A stretch of DNA of 64,000 bases from Streptomyces sp. NBC_00370 (GCF_036084755.1 NZ_CP107968.1:5542501-5606500), one strand, 5' to 3'; shown: positions 44,601-54,234, counted from the stretch's first letter. Numbers and translations: made by a program. Notes: a model not told the origin generated them from the sequence alone.

Positions 44601-44746
44601 AAGTGTGGGGGGACAACGATCACGTCCTGTCCGGCTCAAACAGACCGAGACCGTGATGTGATCGTGAACGGCGTGTCGGCCGGGGCCGTAGTGCTGAATA
44701 CTGCGGGCAAGGCCGGTCCGGTGCGTGAGCTGGAGGGGACGGTCGC

Positions 44747-47305
44747 GTGAGCGAGATACCAGAGACGACGGGCGACGTCGTTTGGCAGAGCAGCCCGCCC
44801 GGCTCCATCTATGACTACATCCGGGTGGCTTCCTTCTCGATCGGCCCCGACGGGCTGGTCGACCAGTGGAGCGAGCGTGCCGCCGAACTCTTCGGCGTCA
44901 CGGCGCCGCAGGTCAGGGGCAAGGACCCGATCGAGGTCTTCCTCCCGGACGAGCTGCGTCCGCACGGTCACCGCAGGGTCGACGAGATTCTGGACGGCAA
45001 GGAGTGGACGGGACTCGTGCCGTTCCGGCTCCCCGGACAGGACGCCGAGCAAGGTCTCGCCGAGATCTATGTGATGCCCAGTGAGACCGACGACGGCAGG
45101 CGCGGCGCGCTCTGCATCGTCGTGGACGTCCGGGCCTTGCGCCATATTGAGACGGACCTCGCCTCCTCGCAGGCGATTTTCGGCCAATCTCCTTTCGGGT
45201 TCCTGCTCTTCGACCTCGATCTGAAGATCCGGCGGGCCAACCAGCGCTTCGTGACCGTCTTCGGCGGAACGCCCGCAGGCCACCGCGGCCGGAGCGCCCA
45301 CGACTATCTCTCGCCGCCCCAGGCCGACCGGCTGGTCGACGCGCTGCGCCGGGTCCTGGAGACCGGCGACCCGGTGACCGAACTCCAGCTCGTGGGCAGC
45401 GTGGACGGCTCCGCCGACCGCAGGTTCTGGTCCATCAACCTCTACCGCGTCAACAGCGGCTCGGGACGCGTCCTCGGCGTCGCCGCGATCGGCACCGACG
45501 TCACGCACCGTCAGATCGCCGCCCGTGAGGCCGCCAGCGCCCGCCGCAATCTCGCCCTGCTGAACGAGGCGAGCGCCAGGATCGGCAACTCGCTCGATTT
45601 GGAGACCACCGCACGCGAACTGCTCGACGTCGCCGTCCCCGGCTTCTGCGACCTCGCCTCGGTCGATCTCTACCAGAACCTGCTCACCGGCGAGGAGGCG
45701 CCGCCGGGACGCTGGAGCTCGACCGGCGCCGAATCCGGCGACGGCAGCGCCCGGCTGCGCAGGGTCGCCTTCGCCAGCGCCGTCTCCGACGCCCCGCTGG
45801 GCGCGGCGGGCGCCGTGCCGCACGACGGGTACGTGATGCCCGAGGTCGGCGCCGTGCACCGCTTCCCGTTCAGCTCGCTCAGCGCCGCCGCGCTGCGTAC
45901 CGCCCGGGTGCAGACCGTCCCCGGCGAGACCGGCAGCCTGATCCAGTCGACGTTCGCGGTGCCGATGGTGGCGCACGACGCGGTCGTCGGGCTCGCCCAG
46001 TTCTCCCGTACGAAGGGCAGTGAGCCCTTCGGCGACCGGGACCGCGCGCTCGCCGTCGAACTCGCAGCGCGCGCCGCCGTCTGTATCGACAACGCCCGCC
46101 TCTACCGCAGGGAGCACGAACGCGCGCTGATCCTCCAGCGCAGCCTGCTGCCGCCCGGCGACCCCGAGGCGGCCGGACTGGACATCGCCTGCCGCTATCT
46201 GCCGGGCAACACGGCGACCGAGGTGGGCGGTGACTGGTTCGACGTTATCGAGCTGCCGGGACACCGCACGGCCCTGGTCGTCGGCGACGTGATGGGCCGC
46301 GGGCTACGGGCCGCTGTCGCCATGGGCGAACTGCGCACCGCCGTGAGGACGCTGGCGCTGCTCGACCTGGAACCCGCCGAGGTGCTGTCCGCGCTCGACG
46401 AGATCGCGCGCGGCCTCGGCACCCCCAGCGGCGCCCAGCAGGCCTCCCGGGTCGCGCACAAATCGCGGGACGCGGACCTCTCCGAGGTCTATCTCGCCAC
46501 CTGTGTCTACGCGGTCTACGACCCGGTCACCCGGCGCTGCACCTTCGCCAACGCCGGCCATCTGCCGCCGGTCGTGGTGGAGCCGGGCGAGGCGGCCCTG
46601 CTGCTCGACGTACCGCCGGGGATGCCGCTCGGCGTCGGCGGCGAGCCCTTCGAGCAGGTGGAGGTCGAGCTGGCCGAGGACGCGCTGCTCGCCCTGTACA
46701 CGGACGGTCTCGTCGAGTCCCGCGACCAGCCGCTCGACGAGGGCCTGAGCGCCTTCCGCGCCGCGCTCAGCAATCCCGTACGCCCGCTGGAGGACGTCTG
46801 CGACCACGTCCTGAGCACCCTCGACACCGGGCACGGCGAAGACGACATCGCACTGCTGATGGCCCGGATCCAGGGGCTCCAGCAGGACGCGGTGGGCGAC
46901 TGGCGGCTGCCGCGCGAACCGCGCTCGGTCGGCCGCGCCAGGGAGCGCGCCCGCGCGCAGCTGCTCGCCTGGGATCTCGAACCGCTCGTGGACACCGTCG
47001 AGTTGCTGGTCAGCGAGCTGGTCACCAACGCCATGCGGTACGGCGAGGGCGAGATCAGGCTACGGCTGCTGCGCGATCGCACGCTCGTCTGCGAGGTGTG
47101 GGACGCGGGGCTCGTCCAGCCGCGCAGGCGGCGCGCCCGCGACACCGACGAGGGCGGGCGCGGACTGCAGCTGGTCGGGCTGCTGAGCGCCGCCTGGGGC
47201 TCGCGCCGCACGCCGCGCGGCAAGACCGTCTGGTTCGAACTGGCCCTGCCCGACGGGGACTCGTCGTCGGAACCGTCGGTGGAACAGCTCCTCAGCATGT
47301 TCTGA
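44747..47305 (+). CDS. PAS-GAF-SpoIIE phosphatase-HATPase signalling protein
   Basis: An 852-residue multidomain protein. Two PAS domains (about 20-130 and 135-260), a GAF domain (about 270-460), a SpoIIE/PP2C phosphatase domain (about 470-700; metal motifs GGDWFDVIELPGHRTALVVG and GHGEDDIALLMAR), and an RsbW-like HATPase (about 715-835; LVSELVTNAMRYGEGEIRLR, EGGRGLQLVG). These proteins sense signals through PAS/GAF and dephosphorylate anti-anti-sigma factors to release sigma factors. The start is GTG 44747 with GGAGGGG upstream. A cytosolic location is expected, with no membrane segment. Confidence 0.93.
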   Translation: MSEIPETTGDVVWQSSPPGSIYDYIRVASFSIGPDGLVDQWSERAAELFGVTAPQVRGKDPIEVFLPDELRPHGHRRVDEILDGKEWTGLVPFRLPGQDAEQGLAEIYVMPSETDDGRRGALCIVVDVRALRHIETDLASSQAIFGQSPFGFLLFDLDLKIRRANQRFVTVFGGTPAGHRGRSAHDYLSPPQADRLVDALRRVLETGDPVTELQLVGSVDGSADRRFWSINLYRVNSGSGRVLGVAAIGTDVTHRQIAAREAASARRNLALLNEASARIGNSLDLETTARELLDVAVPGFCDLASVDLYQNLLTGEEAPPGRWSSTGAESGDGSARLRRVAFASAVSDAPLGAAGAVPHDGYVMPEVGAVHRFPFSSLSAAALRTARVQTVPGETGSLIQSTFAVPMVAHDAVVGLAQFSRTKGSEPFGDRDRALAVELAARAAVCIDNARLYRREHERALILQRSLLPPGDPEAAGLDIACRYLPGNTATEVGGDWFDVIELPGHRTALVVGDVMGRGLRAAVAMGELRTAVRTLALLDLEPAEVLSALDEIARGLGTPSGAQQASRVAHKSRDADLSEVYLATCVYAVYDPVTRRCTFANAGHLPPVVVEPGEAALLLDVPPGMPLGVGGEPFEQVEVELAEDALLALYTDGLVESRDQPLDEGLSAFRAALSNPVRPLEDVCDHVLSTLDTGHGEDDIALLMARIQGLQQDAVGDWRLPREPRSVGRARERARAQLLAWDLEPLVDTVELLVSELVTNAMRYGEGEIRLRLLRDRTLVCEVWDAGLVQPRRRRARDTDEGGRGLQLVGLLSAAWGSRRTPRGKTVWFELALPDGDSSSEPSVEQLLSMF

Positions 47306-47314
47306 GCCGGCCGC

Positions 47315-47617
47315 TCAGCCCCGGTGGCCCTCATGGGGACGTCCCTCGTGGGACGCGACCCGGACCGTACGGGCCCTGGCCCGCCGTCTGCGCCTGCGGT
47401 ACGTGTACGCGGCGCCGACGACGACGGCGAGCAGGACGGCGATGGGCAGGACGAGATTGGCCGATGCGCCGGGTGACCCGCCGCCGTCGGGGGCCGGGGT
47501 CGCCGCCGCGAGCGCGGGTACGGCCGGCCACCACGCGGTGACCAGCAGTACGGTCAGCGCGCTCGTCGCGACCCGGTACGTACGGGTTCTGTCACGGCGA
47601 CCGATGAGAGACGTCAC
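47315..47617 (-). CDS. Small membrane-anchored hypothetical protein
   Basis: A 100-residue protein with an N-terminal signal-like segment (VATSALTVLLVTAWWPAVPA), a short Gly/Pro-rich stretch, a C-terminal membrane helix (LVLPIAVLLAVVVGAAYTY) and an Arg-rich tail. There is no LPxTG motif. The GTG start at 47617 is chosen to begin just before the signal segment; the ribosome site is poor. It is convergent with the SpoIIE gene. I do not recognise a family. Confidence 0.5.
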   Translation of the reverse strand: MTSLIGRRDRTRTYRVATSALTVLLVTAWWPAVPALAAATPAPDGGGSPGASANLVLPIAVLLAVVVGAAYTYRRRRRRARARTVRVASHEGRPHEGHRG

Positions 47618-47704
47618 CTTTCGGACAGTATGTCCGGCAATACGCCCCCGCGACCGGAGAGAGTCCCGCTTAGTCTGTGGCCCTTCCGGGGGAGGGGGCG
47701 GACG

Positions 47705-48769
47705 GTGCGTACACAGCTGCGTGGATTCGGGTGGGGGCTGGCGCGGGGCTGGCGCGGCAGGCGGGCGCGGTGGCCCAAGAGAATCGCGCTGGCGCTCGCG
47801 GTGGTGATCGTCGTGCCGCTGCTGTCGGCGGCGGCCGCGCTGCGGATGAACTACGCGGGCGACCTCCAGGACGGCACCCGCACCCGCGGCCGGGACGCCA
47901 TCTGGCTCGGCCATGCCTGGGTGGACGGACGCAAGAAGGACGCCGATCTCGCCGCGTTCGCCCGGCGGATCGACGGGACGGGGATCAAGGACCTGTACGT
48001 GCACGCGGGGCCGCTGGAGCACGACGGCACCCTGCCCGCCGACCGCTACGCACGCGCCGGGTGGCTGATCGCCGCCGTGCACCGCACGATGCCCGGGGTG
48101 CGCGTACACGCCTGGCTCGGGGACGTGCTGGCCACCGAGACCCCGGACGGGCTGCGCCTGGAGCGCGCGGCGACCCGCGCCGCCGTCGTGCGGTCGGCGG
48201 CGCAGGTGCTGGACGACGGGTTCGACGGGGTCCACTTCGACCTGGAGCCGCTGCACTCGGGCGACCGGCACTACCTCTCCCTGCTGGACGATCTGCGCGC
48301 CGTCACCGGGAAGCGGCACAAGCCCCTCTCCGTCGCCGCCCACCAGATCGACCCGCTGCCCGCCCAGCACACGGTCGCCGGCTTCTTCACCCGCCACCCC
48401 AAGTGGTGGTCGCAGGCGTTCTTCGCCCAGGTGGCCCGCAGGGTCGACCAGATCGCCGTCATGTCGTACGACACGGCGATGCCGGTGCAGAGCCTGTACG
48501 GGGGCTACGTGGCCCAGCAGACCACGCTCGCCCTGGAGGTGACGCCCACGTCGACGGACCTGCTGATGGGGCTGCCCTTCTACTACGAGGACGACATGAG
48601 CCACCACGGCCACGCGGAGACGACGGCGGCGGCCGTGCGCGGCGTACGGCTCGGCCTCGGCCGCACCGACCGCGACCGGCAGCGGTTCGGGGTCGCCCTG
48701 TACGTCGACTTCGCGGCGAGCGAGCAGGACTGGGCGTCGTACCGCGAGGGCTGGTGCGACCCGGTCTGA
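47705..48769 (+). CDS. Membrane-anchored GH18-like TIM-barrel protein
   Basis: A 354-residue protein with an N-terminal membrane anchor (about 26-45) and an extracytoplasmic domain. The motif FDGVHFDLEP (173-182) resembles the GH18 signature DxxDxDxE but with the first two Asp positions changed, so the catalytic Glu181 may remain while the helper residues do not. It could be a degenerate glycosidase or a carbohydrate-binding protein. The start GTG 47705 has GGAGGGGG upstream; an ATG at 47630 would add 25 residues. Confidence 0.7.
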   Translation: MRTQLRGFGWGLARGWRGRRARWPKRIALALAVVIVVPLLSAAAALRMNYAGDLQDGTRTRGRDAIWLGHAWVDGRKKDADLAAFARRIDGTGIKDLYVHAGPLEHDGTLPADRYARAGWLIAAVHRTMPGVRVHAWLGDVLATETPDGLRLERAATRAAVVRSAAQVLDDGFDGVHFDLEPLHSGDRHYLSLLDDLRAVTGKRHKPLSVAAHQIDPLPAQHTVAGFFTRHPKWWSQAFFAQVARRVDQIAVMSYDTAMPVQSLYGGYVAQQTTLALEVTPTSTDLLMGLPFYYEDDMSHHGHAETTAAAVRGVRLGLGRTDRDRQRFGVALYVDFAASEQDWASYREGWCDPV

Positions 48770-48840
48770 GGCCGGGCGCGGGCGAGGTCGCGTGCGACGG
48801 CGCCGGCTGATCCGGCGCCGCACCAAGAAAAACAGGCAAA

Positions 48841-48871
48841 CTTGCAAGGCGGCCTGTCGATCTCGTACGGT
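48841..48871 (+). promoter_or_regulatory. MarR promoter with overlapping palindrome
   Basis: Perfect palindrome CTTGCAAG (48841-48848) contains the -35 TTGCAA (48842-48847). After 18 bases comes a -10-like TACGGT (48866-48871), seven bases before the marR ATG at 48878. This would make a leaderless mRNA. It is typical of an autoregulated MarR gene. Confidence 0.5.
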
Positions 48872-48877
48872 GAAGCC

Positions 48878-49321
48878 ATGTCCGAAAGCCACCCGAACCC
48901 GACGCCCGAGCAGGTCGCCGCCGAGGTGGCCGCCGTGGTCAGCACGTTGATGCGACGGCTGCGGACGACCTCCCCGGACAGTCTGCTCACCCCCTCCCAG
49001 CGGTCCGTGCTGTCCCGGCTGGACACCGAGGGCCCGGCCACCACGGCGGCGCTGGCCCGCGCGGAGTTCGTCAGGCCGCAGTCCATGCGGCTGACGCTCG
49101 GCTCCCTGGAGGAGCAGGGCATGGTCGAGCGGACACCGGACCCCGACGACGGCCGTCAGTCGGTCGTCTCGGCCACGGACAGCGGGCGGCACACCCTCGC
49201 CGGCGTGCGCGCCGCCAAACGGGACTGGCTGGCCGAGGCCATCGCCGGTGAACTGGACGCGGCCGAGCGGCGCACGCTCGCCGAGGCCGCGGCGCTGCTG
49301 CGGCGGCTGGTCGAGAAGTGA
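48878..49321 (+). CDS. MarR-family transcriptional regulator
   Basis: A 147-residue MarR regulator. It has a winged helix with LTPSQRSVLSRLDTEGPATT, ARAEFVRPQSMRLTLGSLEE as recognition helix, and DPDDGRQSVVSATDSGR as the wing. It probably controls the MFS gene that begins inside its stop codon (GTGA overlap), and itself through the palindrome upstream. The ligand is unknown. Confidence 0.9.
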   Translation: MSESHPNPTPEQVAAEVAAVVSTLMRRLRTTSPDSLLTPSQRSVLSRLDTEGPATTAALARAEFVRPQSMRLTLGSLEEQGMVERTPDPDDGRQSVVSATDSGRHTLAGVRAAKRDWLAEAIAGELDAAERRTLAEAAALLRRLVEK

Positions 49322-50787
49322 GCGACGCGACGACCGGCATACCGGCGGGCACGCTGCCCGAGCCAGGGAGTGCGGAGTCAGCGAGCCCCGAGCCGAGGAG
49401 TCCTGAAGAGAGCACCCCCGGCGGTCCCGCGCCGAAAGGCTTCAGCGGCCGGCTCACCGCCCCGCTGCTCATCGGCTCCCTGCTCAACCCGCTCAACACG
49501 ACCATGATCTCCACGGCGCTGGTGTCGATCGGCGACAGCTTCGGGATCGGCGCCGCCGACACCGCCTGGCTCATCTCCGTCCTCTACCTCGCCAGCGCCG
49601 TAGGCCAGCCCGTACTCGGCAAACTCGCCGACGCCCTCGGCCCGCGCCGGATCTTCCTCGCCGGCCTGGTCCTGGTCTTCGCCTCCGGCCTGGTCGGCAC
49701 CCTCGCGCCCATTTTCGGCTGGCTCATCGTCTCCCGGCTGCTGCTCGGCGTCGGCACCTCGGCCGCGTACCCCGCCGCCATGTCCGTACTGCGCGACGAG
49801 GGCCGCCGGGTCGGCCGTACGCCTCCCCGCACGGTCCTGGCGCGGGTCTCCATGGCGGCGCTCGGCAGCGCTGCCGTCGGACCGAGCCTCGGCGGGCTGC
49901 TGGTCGCCCTGGTCGGCTGGCGCGGCATCTTCGCGGTGAACCTGCCGGTGGCGCTGGTCGCCTTCGTCGCCGCGCTGATCTGGATCCCCGTCGACCCGCC
50001 GCGTGGCGCCGTGACGGCCGACAACTCGCTGCGCCGCTCGCTCGACCCGCTCGGCATCGGACTGTTCTCGACGGCGCTGACCCTGCTGGTCTTCTTCCTG
50101 CTCGACCTGTCCCACCCCCTGTGGTGGCTGCTGGCCCCGTTCGCCGCCGTCTCCGCCGTCCTGGTGTGGTGGCAGCTGCGCAGGCCGCGGCCCTTCATCG
50201 ACCTGCGGATGCTCGCAGGCAACGCCCCGCTCGCCCGCACCTACCTGCGGCACGGCCTCAGCTATCTGCTGATCTACTGCGTGATGTACGGCTACACCCA
50301 GTGGCTGGAGGAGGGCCGCGGCTTCTCCTCCGGGTACACCGGGCTGCTGATGCTGCCGATGTCGGTGGCCGCGCTGGTCTGCTCGCTGCTCGGCGCCCGT
50401 ACCAAGGGCATCCGGGGTCCGCTGGCGCTCGCCGCCGTCCTGCTCGCCGTCGGCGCGAGCGTGCTGGCCTTCGTCGGCGGACAGACACCGCTCGCCGTGC
50501 TGCTGCTGGTGGGCGCCTGCTTCGGCGTTCCGCAGGGGCTGATCGGTACGAGCAACCAGGCGGCCGTGCAGGCGTACGCCCCGCCGGAGGAGATCGGCTC
50601 GGCGGCCGGGCTCCAGCGCACCGCGCAGTACATCGGCGCCATCGCCGCATCCAGTCTGATCGCTCTCGCCTACGGCCGGCGGGCGAGCGACAGCGGTCTG
50701 CACCTCATGGCCGGTGTCTCCGCCGGTCTCGGGGTGCTGCTGATCATCCTGACCTTCACCGACCGGGCGCTACGAGCCCGTCGCTGA
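49318..50787 (+). CDS. MFS drug-efflux-type transporter (DHA2-like)
   Basis: A 489-residue major facilitator with about 14 membrane segments and a Pro/Ser-rich cytosolic N-terminus. Motif A is GKLADALGPRRIFLAGLVLV; motif C-like sequence is in AALGSAAVGPSLGGLLVALV. It resembles EmrB/QacA exporters. It is translationally coupled to the MarR gene, which suggests a regulated efflux pump, and is followed 25 bases later by an isochorismatase-family hydrolase. Confidence 0.9.
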   Translation: MSDATTGIPAGTLPEPGSAESASPEPRSPEESTPGGPAPKGFSGRLTAPLLIGSLLNPLNTTMISTALVSIGDSFGIGAADTAWLISVLYLASAVGQPVLGKLADALGPRRIFLAGLVLVFASGLVGTLAPIFGWLIVSRLLLGVGTSAAYPAAMSVLRDEGRRVGRTPPRTVLARVSMAALGSAAVGPSLGGLLVALVGWRGIFAVNLPVALVAFVAALIWIPVDPPRGAVTADNSLRRSLDPLGIGLFSTALTLLVFFLLDLSHPLWWLLAPFAAVSAVLVWWQLRRPRPFIDLRMLAGNAPLARTYLRHGLSYLLIYCVMYGYTQWLEEGRGFSSGYTGLLMLPMSVAALVCSLLGARTKGIRGPLALAAVLLAVGASVLAFVGGQTPLAVLLLVGACFGVPQGLIGTSNQAAVQAYAPPEEIGSAAGLQRTAQYIGAIAASSLIALAYGRRASDSGLHLMAGVSAGLGVLLIILTFTDRALRARR

Positions 50788-50812
50788 CCCCCCATCGCAA
50801 GGAGCACCACCC

Positions 50813-51367
50813 ATGACCGCCACCATCCTCGATCCCACCACCGCCCTGGTCGTCGTCGACCTGCAGAAGGGCATCGTCGGCCTGCCGACCGTCCACCCGG
50901 CCGCCGAGGTCGTCGAGCGCTCGGCGAAGCTCGCCGCCGCCTTCCGGGCCAAGGGCCTGCCGGTCGTCCTCGTCCGCGTCACCGGCGGCGCCCCCGGCCG
51001 TACCGAGGGCCCCGGCGGCTCCGGCCAGCAGCCGCCCGCCGACTGGGCCGACCTGGCCGAGGGGCTCGGCCGCGAGGACAGCGACATCGTCGTCACCAAG
51101 CAGGTCTGGGGCGCCTTCCACGGCACCGACCTCGACCTCCAGCTGCGCCGCAAGGGCGTCACCCAGGTCGTGCTGACCGGCATCGCGACCAGCATCGGCG
51201 TCGAGAACACCGCGCGCGCCGCCTACGAGCACGGCTACCACGTCACCGTCGCGACCGACGCCGTGACCGACATGGACGAGGAGACGCACCGCAACGCGGT
51301 CGAGCGGATCTTCCCGCGCCTCGGCGAGACCGACACCACCGAGGCGATCATCAAGCTCCTCGGCTGA
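50813..51367 (+). CDS. Isochorismatase-family hydrolase lacking the usual Cys
   Basis: A 184-residue cysteine-hydrolase-superfamily protein. The Asp of the triad is in ALVVVDLQKGI and the Lys in VVTKQVWGAFHGTDLD. The third position, usually Cys in TxxCVxxTAR, reads TSIGVENTAR, with Gly in place of Cys. Isochorismatases proper (PhzD, EntB) also lack this Cys, so a vinyl-ether or other hydrolysis without a thiol nucleophile is more likely than amidase activity. It is the last gene of the MarR-MFS operon, followed by a strong terminator. Confidence 0.85.
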   Translation: MTATILDPTTALVVVDLQKGIVGLPTVHPAAEVVERSAKLAAAFRAKGLPVVLVRVTGGAPGRTEGPGGSGQQPPADWADLAEGLGREDSDIVVTKQVWGAFHGTDLDLQLRRKGVTQVVLTGIATSIGVENTARAAYEHGYHVTVATDAVTDMDEETHRNAVERIFPRLGETDTTEAIIKLLG

Positions 51368-51442
51368 TCCGGCCGATCCGGCTGGCCGGGCTGACCGGGC
51401 TGATCCGGCTGATCCGGCAGTCACCGGCACCGCGCGACGCAC

Positions 51443-51478
51443 GGCGGGGCCCGCATCCGACCGGATGCGGGCCCCGCC
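51443..51478. terminator. Strong bidirectional terminator
   Basis: A 17-bp perfect stem (51443-51459 with 51462-51478) between the convergent isochorismatase-like gene and sdhB. Confidence 0.85.
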
Positions 51479-51490
51479 CTGTTCCCTGCC

Positions 51491-52297
51491 TCACTCGCCG
51501 CGTCGGCGGATCTTGTTGCCCAGCCAGACCAGCGGGTCGTACTTACGGTCGACGGCGCGCTCCTTCAGCGGGATCAGCGCGTTGTCCGTGATCTTGATGC
51601 CCTCGGGGCACACCTCCGTACAGCACTTGGTGATGTTGCACAGGCCAAGACCGTGGTCCTCCTGGGCCGTTCGCTTGCGGTCGAGCCCCGACTCGGCCGC
51701 CGCGTCCAGCGGATGCATGTCCAGCTCGGCCGCCCGCATCAGGAAGCGCGGCCCGGCGAACGCGGCCTTGTTCTCCTCGTGGTCGCGCACCACATGGCAG
51801 GTGTCCTGGCACAGGAAGCACTCGATGCACTTGCGGAACTCCTGCGACCTGTCCACGTCCATCTGCTGCATCCGGTACTCACCGGCGGCGACACCCGGCG
51901 GCGGTACGAACGCGGGGACCTCCCGCGCCTTCTGGTAGTTGAACGACACGTCCGTCACCAGATCGCGGATCACCGGGAAGGCACGCAGCGGGGTGACGGT
52001 GATCGTCTCCTCACGGGAGAAGACGGACATCCGCGTCATGCACATCAGCCGGGGCCGTCCGTTGACCTCGGCGCTGCACGAACCGCACTTGCCCGCCTTG
52101 CAGTTCCAGCGCACGGCCAGATCCGCCGCCTGGGTCGCCTGGAGCCGGTGGATGATGTCGAGGACGACCTCGCCGTCGTTGACCTCGACGGTGAAATCCT
52201 TCAGCTCGCCCCCGGCGGCGTCACCGCGCCAGACCCGGAACTTCGCGTCGTACGCCGTGGCGGTACTGGTACTGCTGGGAACAGTGCTGGCACTCAA
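51491..52297 (-). CDS. sdhB: Succinate dehydrogenase/fumarate reductase iron-sulfur subunit
   Basis: A 268-residue electron-transfer subunit of complex II. [2Fe-2S] ligands lie in RWNCKAGKCGSCSAEV and a downstream MCMT. The C-terminal [4Fe-4S] and [3Fe-4S] motifs are CIECFLCQDTC and CNITKCCTEVCPEG. The start appears to be TTG at 52297, overlapping the sdhA stop (TTGA) with GAGGAG 10 bases before; this non-ATG start is typical of coupled genes. It is last in a leftward sdhC-A-B operon. Confidence 0.94.
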   Translation of the reverse strand: MSASTVPSSTSTATAYDAKFRVWRGDAAGGELKDFTVEVNDGEVVLDIIHRLQATQAADLAVRWNCKAGKCGSCSAEVNGRPRLMCMTRMSVFSREETITVTPLRAFPVIRDLVTDVSFNYQKAREVPAFVPPPGVAAGEYRMQQMDVDRSQEFRKCIECFLCQDTCHVVRDHEENKAAFAGPRFLMRAAELDMHPLDAAAESGLDRKRTAQEDHGLGLCNITKCCTEVCPEGIKITDNALIPLKERAVDRKYDPLVWLGNKIRRRGE

Positions 52298-54234
52298 CTG
52301 TGGAGCTCCTCTTCGGCGAGGTACTTGACCAGCTCTTCCTTCTCGAACAGCGCGAGCAGGTCAGGACGGATCGGTTCGGTCGTCTGCCGGGTCAGCGTGA
52401 TCTGGCCGTGTGCCGGATCGGTGGCGGCGAGCGCGCCCGTCGGATCGGCGAGGGCGCAGTGCAGATTCACCGGCCGCCAGTCGCTCGCCATCCCCGGCCA
52501 GTCCTCCCGGGTGTGCCCGCCGCGGCTCTCGGTGCGCTCCAGGGCGGCCCGCGCGACGCACTCGCTGACCAGCAGCATGTTCCGCAGGTCGAGCGCGAGA
52601 TGCCAGCCCGGGTTGAAGGGCCGCAGGCCCTCGACGCCGGCCCGCCTCGCCCGAACCCGCAGATCGGCCAGCTTCTCCAGGGCCTGCTCCATCTCGCCCT
52701 CGCGCCTGATGATGCCCACCAGGTCGTTCATGGTCTGCTGGAGCTCCTGATGGAGGGTGTACGGGTTCTCCGGCGGCCCCGCGTTCGCGTCGGCGCCCAC
52801 CGGGTCGGCCGCGCTGAACGGGCGCAGCGCCTCGGCCTCCGCGCTGTCGACCTGGGCCTGGTCGACGGCCGGGCGCCCGGCGAGGCCCGCCGCGTACTCG
52901 GCCGCGTGGAGACCCGCGCGCCTGCCGAACACCAGCAGGTCGGAGAGGGAGTTGCCGCCGAGCCGGTTGGAGCCGTGCATGCCCCCGGCCACCTCGCCCG
53001 CCGCGTACAGGCCCGGCACGCCGATCGTCGCCGCCGAGTCCGAGTCGACGGCGACACCGCCCATCACGTAGTGACAGGTCGGTCCCACCTCCATGGCCTC
53101 GGCCGTGATGTCGACGTCGGCCAGCTCACGGAACTGGTGGTACATCGAGGGCAGCCGCCGTTTGATGACGTCGGCCGGCATCCGGGTCGAGACGTCCAGG
53201 AAGACACCGCCGTGCGGTGAGCCACGGCCCGCCTTGACCTCGGAGTTGATGGCGCGCGCCACCTCGTCGCGCGGCAGCAGCTCGGGCGGACGCCGGTTGT
53301 TGTCGGCGTCGTCGTACCAGCGGTCGCCCTCCTCCTCCGACTCGGCGTACTTCTCCTTGAAGACGTCGGGGATGTAGTCGAACATGAACCGCTTGCCCTC
53401 GGCGTTGCGCAGCACCCCGCCGTCGCCGCGCACCGATTCGGTGACGAGCAGGCCCTTGACCGAGGGGGGCCAGATCATCCCGGTCGGGTGGAACTGCACG
53501 AACTCCATGTTCAGCAGGGGAGCCCCGGCGAGCAGCGCCAGCGCGTGCCCGTCGCCCGTGTACTCCCAGGAGTTGGACGTGACCTTGAAGGACTTGCCGA
53601 TGCCGCCGGTGGCGAGCACCACCGAGGGAGCCTCCAGGACGAAGAAGCCCCCGGACTCCCGCTCGTAGCAGAAGGCGCCCGAGACCCGCTCGCCGTCCTT
53701 CAGAACCCTGGTGACGGTGCACTCCTGATAGACCTTCAGGCGCGCCTCGTAGTCCCCGAACTCCTTGAAGTCCTCCTGCTGCAGGGAGACGATCTTCTGT
53801 TGGAGGGTGCGGATCAGCTCAAGGCCCGTACGGTCGCCGACGTGGGCGAGCCTCGGGTACTCGTGTCCGCCGAAGTTGCGCTGGGAGATCTTGCCTTCGG
53901 GCGTGCGGTCGAACAGCGCGCCCCAGGTCTCCAGCTCCCAGACCCGGTCGGGCGCCTCCTTGGCGTGCAGTTCGGCCATCCGCCACTGGTTGAGGAACTT
54001 CCCGCCGCGCAGGGTGTCGCGGAAGTGGACCTGCCAGTTGTCGCCGGAGTTCACATTGCCCATGGAGGCGGCGATACCGCCCTCGGCCATCACCGTATGG
54101 GCCTTGCCGAACAGGGACTTGCAGATGACAGCGGTACGGGCGCCACGCTCGCGCGCCTCGATGGCGGCGCGCAGTCCGGCGCCTCCGGCGCCCACCACCA
54201 CGACGTCCCACTGCCGGTGTTCCAGTTGCGTCAT
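52294..54234 (-). CDS. sdhA: Succinate dehydrogenase/fumarate reductase flavoprotein subunit
   Basis: A 646-residue catalytic subunit oxidising succinate to fumarate with covalent FAD. The Rossmann motif is VVVGAGGAGLRAAIEARERG and the FAD-histidine region KSLFGKAHTVMAEGGIAASM. The substrate loop LLVTESVRGDGGVLRNAEGK and active-site Arg in MHGSNRLGGNSLSDLLVF are present. Length and the paired 5-helix anchor indicate the Sdh type found in actinobacteria with a single large cytochrome b subunit. Confidence 0.95.
   Translation of the reverse strand: MTQLEHRQWDVVVVGAGGAGLRAAIEARERGARTAVICKSLFGKAHTVMAEGGIAASMGNVNSGDNWQVHFRDTLRGGKFLNQWRMAELHAKEAPDRVWELETWGALFDRTPEGKISQRNFGGHEYPRLAHVGDRTGLELIRTLQQKIVSLQQEDFKEFGDYEARLKVYQECTVTRVLKDGERVSGAFCYERESGGFFVLEAPSVVLATGGIGKSFKVTSNSWEYTGDGHALALLAGAPLLNMEFVQFHPTGMIWPPSVKGLLVTESVRGDGGVLRNAEGKRFMFDYIPDVFKEKYAESEEEGDRWYDDADNNRRPPELLPRDEVARAINSEVKAGRGSPHGGVFLDVSTRMPADVIKRRLPSMYHQFRELADVDITAEAMEVGPTCHYVMGGVAVDSDSAATIGVPGLYAAGEVAGGMHGSNRLGGNSLSDLLVFGRRAGLHAAEYAAGLAGRPAVDQAQVDSAEAEALRPFSAADPVGADANAGPPENPYTLHQELQQTMNDLVGIIRREGEMEQALEKLADLRVRARRAGVEGLRPFNPGWHLALDLRNMLLVSECVARAALERTESRGGHTREDWPGMASDWRPVNLHCALADPTGALAATDPAHGQITLTRQTTEPIRPDLLALFEKEELVKYLAEEELHS

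Noticed and set aside
47315..49192. Single 625-codon reverse frame covering the GH18-like gene
   Set aside because: Most is a shadow of the forward gene; only the final 100 codons look like a protein with signal and membrane segments.
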